This document shows positions 6,366 to 12,818 of a DNA stretch of 34,033 nt, one piece after another. This DNA comes from a virus. The stretch lies in IMG/VR virus record IMGVR_UViG_3300050131_000236, positions 1-34,033 of that record. The stretch is one strand, 5' to 3'. The notes beneath the pieces were generated by a model. That model was not told the origin of the DNA and searched no databases. It saw only the letters and a list, made by a program, of their open reading frames with translations. Made by a program: the position numbers and the translations under genes. Within the stretch, counting starts at the first letter, position 1, and each line of letters starts with the position of its first letter.

Positions 6366-6544
6366 CACGCCACCGCCTTTGCTCTCGCCGCGACAAGTCG
6401 GGTACGGAGTTCGATCTCGCGCTGTAATCGGATGATCCGGCGGCGCTGGATCTCAGCGTCAGCTTCCGCCAGGAGCTGGGCTTCCCGCTGGCCCTCGATT
6501 TCGGCTGTCCGGCGCGCGGTGGTTTCAGGTAAGAAGCGTTCCAT
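6365..6544 (-). CDS. 59-residue coiled-coil protein, first gene of the recombinase operon
   Basis: The product starts MERFLPETTARRTAEIEG and continues as one long charged helix (QREAQLLAEADAEIQRR, LQREIELRTRL). It ends in a TGATG overlap with the next gene. No Shine-Dalgarno is present before its ATG. The predicted -10 box ends six bases upstream, so the transcript probably begins at the ATG itself. Function unknown; as first gene after a palindrome-bearing promoter it could be a small regulator. Confidence 0.65.
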   Translation of the reverse strand: MERFLPETTARRTAEIEGQREAQLLAEADAEIQRRRIIRLQREIELRTRLVAARAKAVA

Positions 6545-6550
6545 GTATGT

Positions 6551-6579
6551 ATATTATCATTGACCGAAAGTTACGTCAA
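6551..6579 (-). promoter_or_regulatory. Minus-strand promoter of the 6544-4680 operon
   Basis: Read on the minus strand, TTGACG (6579-6574) and TAATAT (6556-6551) are separated by 17 bp. The predicted start at 6544 is the A of the first ATG, implying a leaderless transcript. Confidence 0.6.
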
Positions 6580-6580
6580 T
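6559..6580. promoter_or_regulatory. Operator-like inverted repeat between divergent genes
   Basis: ATTGAC (6559-6564) and GTCAAT (6575-6580) form perfect arms around a 10-bp spacer. The right arm overlaps the minus-strand -35 box, so a bound dimer would block that promoter. This is a typical early-operator layout; the binding protein is not identified. Confidence 0.5.
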
Positions 6581-6594
6581 AACAAGTATGTTAT

Positions 6595-6600
6595 TATTAT
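6595..6600 (+). promoter_or_regulatory. Possible -10 box for the + strand zinc-ribbon gene
   Basis: TATTAT ends six bases before the ATG at 6607, mirroring the minus-strand arrangement. No good -35 hexamer is seen at 16-18 bp, so this is tentative. Confidence 0.3.
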
Positions 6601-6606
6601 TCCGAA

Positions 6607-6786
6607 ATGCCTATCGATCCTGACCGAGTTTGCGATTGCCGGCGATGTGGACACGCCTGGGTGAAACGCATTGAAGGTCGCCCTGGTTGGTGCCCGAACT
6701 GTAAACAGCCGAACTGGGATGTCCCTGCCGGCGTGTTGCCGATGGGACGTCCCCCGAAGAAGAAGGCGCGGAAGAAAGGGAGGTAG
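6607..6786 (+). CDS. 59-residue zinc-ribbon protein with basic tail
   Basis: The product has CDCRRCGHAW and, after an EGRPGW segment, CPNCKQPNWD: a four-Cys zinc ribbon (Cys11/14 and 29/32) with aromatic flanks. The end is basic (GRPPKKKARKKGR). This CxxCGH-W...RP--CP-C-S-W pattern is widespread in small bacterial and phage proteins of unknown function. No ribosome binding site precedes the ATG. A probable nucleic-acid-binding regulator; it could be the partner of the operator at 6559-6580, but that is a guess. Confidence 0.75.
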   Translation: MPIDPDRVCDCRRCGHAWVKRIEGRPGWCPNCKQPNWDVPAGVLPMGRPPKKKARKKGR

Positions 6787-6791
6787 ACCGT

Positions 6792-7358
6792 ATGGACGTA
6801 AAACTGAAAGAGAAGATCAACGAGGCGGTGGATGCTGCCATCGCTCAGTGGAAAACATCAAATCCCGTGTCCCAGGACACGGAACCATTGCCGCAGGGCA
6901 AGGAACCAGTGCCACAGGGCACTGGAATTGAAAGTAAAACTTTAACAAGTCGGCTGGCCCGATCCGTCCGGAATCGGCTCAAAAACGAGGCGATCTGGGG
7001 TAAAGTCCAGGCCGCGCTTGCCAAAGATGCGCTGGCCCAGATCTTCGCCAGAAAGCTCAGGCCACCCACCCGGCCTGTCGACGAGAAACAGTATGCGTTC
7101 CCCGGCTTCGATCTACTGGAAACGATACGGATGGGCAGGACGTCGGTGAAGCTGCCCGAGACTCGCGTGTCCAAGTTCCTGGTATTCGTTGACGGCTTTC
7201 GGGCCCGGAGCCAAAGGGATCAACAGAAGGCCGAGGAACTGCGCCGCCTGGCCGAGAAGGTCCGACCATTCGCTGATGGCGATCCAACGGTGGCCGATGC
7301 TTTCAAACGTGCCAATTCCCAGCCATCAACCCTTGCGGCGGTTCCGAGAGTGGGTTAG
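6792..7358 (+). CDS. Hypothetical protein with palindromic-array segment
   Basis: A 188-residue protein preceded by GGGAGG (6778-6783), 5 nt after the zinc-ribbon stop. The N-terminus is helical (LKEKINEAVDAAIAQW). It is followed by a Pro/Gln heptad-like segment near residues 25-45 (three repeats of EP-(L/V)-PQG-type units), then a basic helical body (LARSVRNRLK) and a C-terminal helix rich in Arg/Glu (RDQQKAEELRRLAEKV). No family recognised. The repeat segment looks inserted between two folded parts. Confidence 0.65.
   Translation: MDVKLKEKINEAVDAAIAQWKTSNPVSQDTEPLPQGKEPVPQGTGIESKTLTSRLARSVRNRLKNEAIWGKVQAALAKDALAQIFARKLRPPTRPVDEKQYAFPGFDLLETIRMGRTSVKLPETRVSKFLVFVDGFRARSQRDQQKAEELRRLAEKVRPFADGDPTVADAFKRANSQPSTLAAVPRVG
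6864..6926 (+). repeat. Three 21-bp units, each palindromic, with paired base changes
   Basis: The units are 6864-6884, 6885-6905 and 6906-6926. Their cores are GTGTCC-CA-GGACAC, TTGCC-GCAG-GGCAA and GTGCC-ACAG-GGCAC. The first and third cores extend outward to 8-bp stems. Arm sequences differ between units but stay self-complementary. Confidence 0.85.
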
Positions 7359-7371
7359 CCGGGGGGCTGAT

Positions 7372-7905
7372 ATGAGATTCTCTAGTTCGGCACTCGCGGC
7401 GGTGGGGTTTTTGCTGGTACTGGTTCTAGGAGGCGAAGCCATCGCCCAGACGAGTACCGTTCCTCTTCTGGCCGGCGTTAATCTGCGTCTCGGTATGGGC
7501 AAAGAGGCTGTGCTGGCTAAACTTGCGGTGGCTCCAGACACCAGGCTGCTCGAAATCGGAACCGACTGGTATGAGGTCCTCACCAAGAAACCTGAGGCTT
7601 GGGTTGGCGCCGGCGATGTCGTTTTCAGAGACGACAAGTTAACCCGGGTCGGCCTATATATGGTAGGGCAAAGTGCGTCATCCGTCGCAACGGCACTCTA
7701 CGACGCAGTCGGCCAAGGGAATGCAAATAACACCGCCACGGCATGGGCGCGCATCAATTCCGATCCAGATCCGCCTGTGCGCGAGGTGCATTTCATGTTC
7801 GCCGACCGTGAGGTTGTTGTATCCTCCTCGTCGCCAGCACGTGTAGAAGTGGTTTCGGTGCAAGTCTACTTTCCGCGAGTTCTCGCGAAAGACACTCGAC
7901 CGTAA
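7372..7905 (+). CDS. Secreted (periplasmic) protein with Sec signal peptide
   Basis: The start at 7372 gives a clear signal peptide: MRF, a hydrophobic core (ALAAVGFLLVLVLGG) and a cleavage site at AIA-QT, near residue 26. The mature ~150 residues begin with a GVNLRLGMGKEAVLAKL motif. This resembles small periplasmic proteins where a G-xL-xG-M-s-xxxV-xxkL motif opens the domain. No catalytic residues are recognised. The gene's wobble use is less GC-biased than its neighbours, and it ends the + strand group. It may be a host-derived cargo (moron) gene acting on the envelope. Confidence 0.75.
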   Translation: MRFSSSALAAVGFLLVLVLGGEAIAQTSTVPLLAGVNLRLGMGKEAVLAKLAVAPDTRLLEIGTDWYEVLTKKPEAWVGAGDVVFRDDKLTRVGLYMVGQSASSVATALYDAVGQGNANNTATAWARINSDPDPPVREVHFMFADREVVVSSSSPARVEVVSVQVYFPRVLAKDTRP

Positions 7906-8045
7906 CCCTTAGCTGCAGCAAAGCTTCCTGGCAAAGACGGTCCGACTCCGAAGAGCGGATAGCACGAGGAAAGGCAGGAGCAGAGGCGAGGTGGGGGAAA
8001 CAGAAAGCCGGGAAGAAGAAGGCGAAATAGGGCGGCTCGCAGAGT
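7906..8045 (+). other. Non-coding or decayed stretch
   Basis: A protein-like basic segment (DSEERIARGKAGAEARW, GKQKAGKKKAK) can be read on the + strand up to a TAG at 8028, but no ATG, GTG or TTG precedes it in frame. A competing frame from a GTG at 7991 also stays open to 8143. It may be the tail of a lost gene. Confidence 0.35.
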
Positions 8046-8219
8046 GTGGCGCAAACGCCACAGATAAATTCGTCCACAACTTCCAGTGGCAGAAAGTGTA
8101 TCAAGTACTGCTACGACAAGGGGAAATTCTACCTGCTCGATGAAGAGGGAGTGGAATTTGAGATGGCGGTGTTGCGCAAAGAGGCTCTCCCGCCGCCCGC
8201 CCCACCCAAAGTCCAGTAG
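8046..8219 (+). CDS. Possible 57-residue small protein
   Basis: A GTG start at 8046 gives an N-terminal Ser/Thr stretch and then a protein-like core (KCIKYCYDKGKFYLLDEEG, VEFEMAVLRKEAL) with a Pro-rich end. The stop lies one base from the minus-strand stop at 8221, giving convergent spacing. The start codon sits inside a perfect GTGGCG-CAAA-CGCCAC hairpin (8046-8061), which would hide it in RNA. No ribosome binding site is clear. Confidence 0.4.
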   Translation: MAQTPQINSSTTSSGRKCIKYCYDKGKFYLLDEEGVEFEMAVLRKEALPPPAPPKVQ

Positions 8220-8220
8220 T

Positions 8221-8454
8221 TCACCCCATCTGCGGCTGCCGCCGCGGACTGTGCGCCGCCGTAGGCCTGCTGCCCTGCAGCGCCTCCATTTCCACAGCGC
8301 ACACATCCTGCCGCTTGTAGAGCCCGGCCACTGTCTCCAGTAGGCGCGCCTCGGATTCCATCTGCCCGGCCCGAATCTTCAGATTGAGAATATAATTCGC
8401 GATCTGGCCACCCACCGCCAGCACCGCCATAATCGCCGCCACCCACTGCCCCAT
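8221..8454 (-). CDS. Small membrane protein, holin-like
   Basis: From the ATG at 8454 the product is 77 residues: an N-terminal membrane helix (MGQWVAAIMAVLAVGGQIANYIL) split by a Gly-Gln turn, then a charged helix (IRAGQMESEARLLETVAGLYK) and a basic tail. One membrane helix followed by a coiled coil is a common holin or accessory-lysis layout in phage genomes. A GTG at 8502 would add 16 residues. It lies downstream of the structural genes, where lysis genes are often found, but no endolysin is nearby. Confidence 0.55.
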   Translation of the reverse strand: MGQWVAAIMAVLAVGGQIANYILNLKIRAGQMESEARLLETVAGLYKRQDVCAVEMEALQGSRPTAAHSPRRQPQMG

Positions 8455-8496
8455 CGCCCCGAGTCCCCTCTGGGTATTTCGCCAGTTCCCACCTTT

Positions 8497-8516
8497 CCCC
8501 ACCTGCTAAAGTGGGG
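8497..8516 (+). promoter_or_regulatory. Inverted repeat over the ribosome binding site of the 8519 gene
   Basis: CCCCAC (8497-8502) and GTGGGG (8511-8516) pair around an 8-nt loop. The right arm is the G-run just before the ATG at 8519, so the hairpin would sequester it. Confidence 0.4.
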
Positions 8517-8518
8517 GC

Positions 8519-8800
8519 ATGTGCGCCCTCATCCGCGAACTGGCTATTCCCCTGGAAGATCTCACCCGCCTGGCCATTGACTGTCCGCAGTGCAGGTCCA
8601 CCATGATTGTCAATCTCAGCGCCGAAGTGCCGCTGCGCTTCTGTTCGGTTTGCTCCCTCGACTTTAATGACGCCGAGAGGCAGAGCTTCCGCGCCCTTGC
8701 CACGGCCATCGACCACATGAAGATGGGGCGACACAAGTTTTCTTTCCGCGTCCCCCCGCCCCGCGACGGATGGACCATCCCCAGCCTCAAAGACGACTAG
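8519..8800 (+). CDS. Small zinc-binding protein on the + strand
   Basis: A 93-residue protein whose codons end mostly in G or C, unlike a shadow frame. It has CPQC near residue 23 and CSVC near residue 42, a likely zinc ribbon, between a helical N-terminus (IRELAIPLEDLTRLAI) and a C-terminal basic/aromatic part (FSFRVPPPRDGWTIP). It converges on the long minus-strand late operon with 3 bp between stops. It may be a late-acquired cargo gene. Function unknown. Confidence 0.6.
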   Translation: MCALIRELAIPLEDLTRLAIDCPQCRSTMIVNLSAEVPLRFCSVCSLDFNDAERQSFRALATAIDHMKMGRHKFSFRVPPPRDGWTIPSLKDD

Positions 8801-8803
8801 ATC

Positions 8804-11800
8804 TCAGCGTTTCCCGCTCACAATCTCATCCCAAACGGACTGAGGTTCCTTCTCCTCGAAGGGAACCAGGCCTTTCGTTTTACTGTAGCGCGTGCCTTCC
8901 GGAGCCACGTGCTGCGACATCGGGCCGAACAGCGAGAGCATGCGCTCCGACCAACGATAGGTATCCGAGTCGTCGCCGGCCGACGTCTTGTAGGCGCTCC
9001 GGACGACGATCGGTATCGGCGAAATGTCGCTGAGCAAAGCCCCCACACTGCGCACCGTGTTGGGAATGAACCCTAAAGACTTCGGCGCGATCTCTTGCCC
9101 TAAGTCGTTCCGGCCGGTCATGGTGTGGATTCCCAGCTTGGTCAGCGGCGCCGCCTTGGATCCCAGAAACACGCCGGTCCCCACGAACGGGCCGTGATCT
9201 TCGATCTTGCTGCCCAGGCTGACCGCGTCGCCGACCGAGCCCCGCCATACTACGTTTTGATAAATGTCGCGGCCCTCTTTGTCTTTGCCCAGGTAAACCT
9301 GGAACGGCCGCGGCGACATCCGCCCCGAAAACAACAGGCTCAGCATCTGATTCTCAACCAACCCCTGGACGATCTGCTTGGTCCAGAACGCCCGCGACAG
9401 CCGCGCCTGCACGGATTCCTTCGTTATCGCGCCGCTGAGCGGGGCTCCGCCGAATTCTTTTCGAGAGAGCGGCGCGTCAAACGCGTATTTCCCGAGCGCC
9501 ACGTTAGACCCCGACCAGTCCGGCGCGAGTAAGAGGAAGCGGCCGACCTCGAGCGCCATACGCCCGATGCCCATATTTTCCCAGTGCAGCCCCCCGAACA
9601 CTCCGTTCACGTAGCTCGCGATGCCCTTCTTCGCCTCGGCGAGCTGGTCCGGCGCGGCCATGGGATTGTCTCGCATCCACGCGTTACGGTGGACGGCAAA
9701 GCTCACCACCTTGAATCGCCGCTGCACGTTGTCGAAGGTCAACCGCGTGATATCGTCCGCCGCCGCCAGCATCTGCTTCGATCCGGGGATGTAGCCGCGG
9801 ATCACCTCACCGCGCGTCGGGATCGTTCCGGGCCGCAAACTGCGATAGGCGTCCATTGTGCGCCCCTGAATCGACGTGCTTCCTCCGGAGGCAATCAGGT
9901 CGCGCTCGTCCACCAGGAACCCCGGACTTTCGCGCTGCGCCTTGAGCGCACGCACCATCTCCGACACTCCGATGTCGGCTTTCGCCATCACGTTCTCGGT
10001 CAGTAGGTGGAAACCCGACAGTCCCAAGATGGCTTCCTTCAGGCCCCGCTGCAGCGTGCGGACTTTGGCGAACCCTGGCAGCTTGGCCATGTAATCCGGG
10101 TCCGTGATCGGGCTCAAAGCCTTGTCGATAAACTCCGGCACATACAGCCCCATCGTCCCCACCTGGATCTCCGGCAATCCGGTCTCCGGATCCATGCTCC
10201 CCGCCACGGGATACCCGACGTTCTTCTTAAACTCCTCACTATGCTGTGCCAGCTGAACCCAACCGTCAGGAACGTGTTTCCCGTCGCCCCATTTCCCCAG
10301 GCCGGAATCGGCCAGGTGGGCTTCCAGCAGATGCGTGGCGCGCGCTCGCGCAAAGTCCTCGGCATGGATCACGAAAGCCGCCGAGGCATCGAGTGTTTTG
10401 GGGATCAGCCCGTCCGCCACTGCGTGCACCATCGTCGGATACTGGTCGGCGCGCCGCTGCCCGAAGCCGAAGTATTTGCCGATCTGCCCCTGCTTGCGCC
10501 CGGTCAGCGACGGCAGTTTGGCAACTTCGCCCTCCCCCTTCGGATTGATCAAATGAGGTAGATACTCGTACGATTGCCATCGCGAGGCGAGCCACCCGCC
10601 CTTGATCCCTTCCTGCAGGCTCTTCTCGGCAATGTTCGTATACAAGCGATCGGCCTTCGCCTCGTTTGGCGTAATGCCGCCCGTGAGCATCCGCAACGCA
10701 TGCTCCATCACCGGACGCAGGCGGTCCAGCCGCGCCATGGCATTGCTCACGCCGCCATCGGCTTCCTGCAGGTATGGGTGGCTGCCGTCAATGAACTGCT
10801 GTAACTCCCGAGGCTTGGCCTTGAACTCGCGCATGATCCCCACCGCCTCGCGGTCTTGCAGCTTCGGCAGCACGGTGCGTGTGACGATGTCCAGCGCCTG
10901 GTTTGCCCGCGCGGCCCAGAGGTCTCGCTCGGCGGTGAAGTAGGAGCGCACAGCCTCGCCGGCCTTCTTCTCCGCCGGGCTTGCCTGCGCCGCCTTCGCC
11001 GCTTCCAGCGCCGCGTTGCGTGCCAACCGGAGTCGATCTCCCTCGGCCTTCGTTTGACGGAACAACGGTTCCAGAGCGCCGAGTCCGGTGCCGAAATACA
11101 CCCCATCGTCGCCGGTAGAAACCTCGGACGGCCGCGCATCGACTTCACCGCGCTCGGCCGGCGGCGCACCACTCACTTGACTGGGTACAGGCTCACCTGG
11201 TGAGTCACTCCCCGCCACTTCCGCCGGCACCGCCCCGTTGGCGTTGGCGTCCGTCTCCCCGTGCCGCGCGAAGTAGATGCCTTCCTTGTCGGCCGCGGCG
11301 ACGTCCTCCACCTTCCCCGTGCGTGGATCCAGGCGCATCATCCCGCCTGGCTGGGTCTGCCACTCCGACGTGAGCACCCCCGGATCTAGGCTCCGGTCTC
11401 CGGGCATGCCCTTCGCCACCCACGCGCGCACCGCCTGCACGTCCCGCCCGCTGGTGACGATGAGCGTCTTCTTCCCCGGCTTCCATCCCGCGATCGCGTC
11501 CTGCACCCCGCCGATCAGCCGGCCGCTCCACTCCGCCGGCTTCTCTCCAGGCGACCCTGAGAACTTGCCTACCCCCGGGATCGGCTCGTCCGGCCGCGTG
11601 CGCAGATGTTCGTTGACGGCCGCAATCCGCTCCGGGGTGACCCGCTCGCCCTCGTGCTCGCCCATGTGCATCGGGTCGAATGCCGGGCTGCTCTTCACCT
11701 CGCCGGCCTGCGTGCTGGTCCGCGCGTAAGCCTGCGCGGTCTCTCTGTGCCGGTCCTTCGTCCCGCTCCGGATCTCGTCGAACTGTCCGGCGGTCCGCGC

Positions 11801-12817
11801 CGCGGCTTCCGCCGCTTGCCGCTTGCCGTCGGCGTTCAGCTTGACGTTCCAGTCACCGCGGAAGTACTCGCCGCTGTTGCCGCCCTCTACGGCCGCCGCG
11901 GGCGCGCCGGCGGCGGCTGGGGCAGCGGGTGCGACGGCGGCCGGTTGGTCGCCGTGTTGAGCCGGTCCAGCAGGCTGCCCTTGGGCTGCTGCTGGCTGCT
12001 CCGGTTGGGTGGTTTGCGGTTGAGTTTCGGCTTTTTGGGGAACATTCGTTTTTTCTCCCTTCACTGCACTGCGTGCCGCCAGGCCGGCCATCCCGGTGCC
12101 CAGCGCCATCCGGGTGAGCGTCTGCCTCACCATCGGCCAATCTTCCTTGTTCCACGCCTCGCGCAGCGCGGGGTGTTGCTTGTAGGCGTCGTGCAACATC
12201 TGCCCCGAGAAGCCGGCTGAGACTAGGCGCGACACCAGCCCTTTGCCGAGCTGCTTCTCCAGCGTGCCCAGGCCGCCCGACCCCACCATCAGCAGCAGAT
12301 TCTCCGGCGTGGTCAGACTGCTCGCGAACTCCGCGGCGCCGCGCGCCACACCGTGGCTGTTCGGATCGAGCGCCGATTCGAAGCGCAGCACCGGAGTACT
12401 CGGATCTTCCTTGCGAGACTCCGCCGTCTCGGTACTGATGCCCAGTGCCCGGCCGATCTGGCCCTCGCGCACCGGAGCGAACATGCGCTCCAGCAGGCCC
12501 GGGTGCGTCGCCTCGATCGTCGCGTTTATGGAAGGATTCGGTTGCTGGGTTGGCGGCGCCTGGGGCCGCGTGGCCATGTCTGCCATCACCCGCCCCAAGT
12601 CGGTGGCCTCTTGTACGACCTGGTCGGGATGGGGCAGCGTCTGGGATAGTTTCTGCGGCGTCGATGGAGCCGGTGGGACAGACGATCGTTTCCCGTCGTC
12701 TGTCATCCCGCCGGCATGGAATGACTGCATGAAGCTATCCGGCGTCAGTCCTTTGGTAGGGCCGTCCGCCTGGCTCGCCATGAAGCTGTCGGGCGTGAGC
12801 TGTTGTGGATCGGCCAT
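8804..12817 (-). CDS. Large polyvalent virion-type protein with permuted histidine-phosphatase domain
   Basis: 1337 residues. The N-terminus repeats LTPDSFM twice (7-13 and 24-30). Residues 100-250 are mostly helical, and 255-312 are a Gln/Pro/Ala linker. Residues 316-528 match the histidine-phosphatase family but in rotated order. FRGDWNVKLNADGKRQA comes first, then DRHRETA (second Arg, 356), MGEHEGE, RPDEPIPG, LIVTSGRDVQAVRAW and GGMMRLDP, and the usual N-terminal IYFARHGETDAN comes last (RHG at 518-520). The second catalytic His (VTH in relatives) is Ser456, so activity is doubtful. The remaining ~750 residues are helical and lack motifs I know. They resemble very large phage polyvalent or internal virion proteins ejected with DNA. 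It starts one base after the upstream stop and ends the late operon. Confidence 0.75.
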   Translation of the reverse strand: MADPQQLTPDSFMASQADGPTKGLTPDSFMQSFHAGGMTDDGKRSSVPPAPSTPQKLSQTLPHPDQVVQEATDLGRVMADMATRPQAPPTQQPNPSINATIEATHPGLLERMFAPVREGQIGRALGISTETAESRKEDPSTPVLRFESALDPNSHGVARGAAEFASSLTTPENLLLMVGSGGLGTLEKQLGKGLVSRLVSAGFSGQMLHDAYKQHPALREAWNKEDWPMVRQTLTRMALGTGMAGLAARSAVKGEKTNVPQKAETQPQTTQPEQPAAAQGQPAGPAQHGDQPAAVAPAAPAAAGAPAAAVEGGNSGEYFRGDWNVKLNADGKRQAAEAAARTAGQFDEIRSGTKDRHRETAQAYARTSTQAGEVKSSPAFDPMHMGEHEGERVTPERIAAVNEHLRTRPDEPIPGVGKFSGSPGEKPAEWSGRLIGGVQDAIAGWKPGKKTLIVTSGRDVQAVRAWVAKGMPGDRSLDPGVLTSEWQTQPGGMMRLDPRTGKVEDVAAADKEGIYFARHGETDANANGAVPAEVAGSDSPGEPVPSQVSGAPPAERGEVDARPSEVSTGDDGVYFGTGLGALEPLFRQTKAEGDRLRLARNAALEAAKAAQASPAEKKAGEAVRSYFTAERDLWAARANQALDIVTRTVLPKLQDREAVGIMREFKAKPRELQQFIDGSHPYLQEADGGVSNAMARLDRLRPVMEHALRMLTGGITPNEAKADRLYTNIAEKSLQEGIKGGWLASRWQSYEYLPHLINPKGEGEVAKLPSLTGRKQGQIGKYFGFGQRRADQYPTMVHAVADGLIPKTLDASAAFVIHAEDFARARATHLLEAHLADSGLGKWGDGKHVPDGWVQLAQHSEEFKKNVGYPVAGSMDPETGLPEIQVGTMGLYVPEFIDKALSPITDPDYMAKLPGFAKVRTLQRGLKEAILGLSGFHLLTENVMAKADIGVSEMVRALKAQRESPGFLVDERDLIASGGSTSIQGRTMDAYRSLRPGTIPTRGEVIRGYIPGSKQMLAAADDITRLTFDNVQRRFKVVSFAVHRNAWMRDNPMAAPDQLAEAKKGIASYVNGVFGGLHWENMGIGRMALEVGRFLLLAPDWSGSNVALGKYAFDAPLSRKEFGGAPLSGAITKESVQARLSRAFWTKQIVQGLVENQMLSLLFSGRMSPRPFQVYLGKDKEGRDIYQNVVWRGSVGDAVSLGSKIEDHGPFVGTGVFLGSKAAPLTKLGIHTMTGRNDLGQEIAPKSLGFIPNTVRSVGALLSDISPIPIVVRSAYKTSAGDDSDTYRWSERMLSLFGPMSQHVAPEGTRYSKTKGLVPFEEKEPQSVWDEIVSGKR

Positions 12818-12818
12818 C

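Noticed and set aside
8046-8061. Rho-independent terminator
   Set aside because: The GTGGCG/CGCCAC hairpin is perfect, but no T-run follows on either strand.
8129-8734. Minus-strand 201-codon frame overlapping the 8221 and 8519 genes
   Set aside because: Gly/Arg/Ala low complexity and no fold-like pattern; the smaller ORFs in this region have better composition and boundaries.
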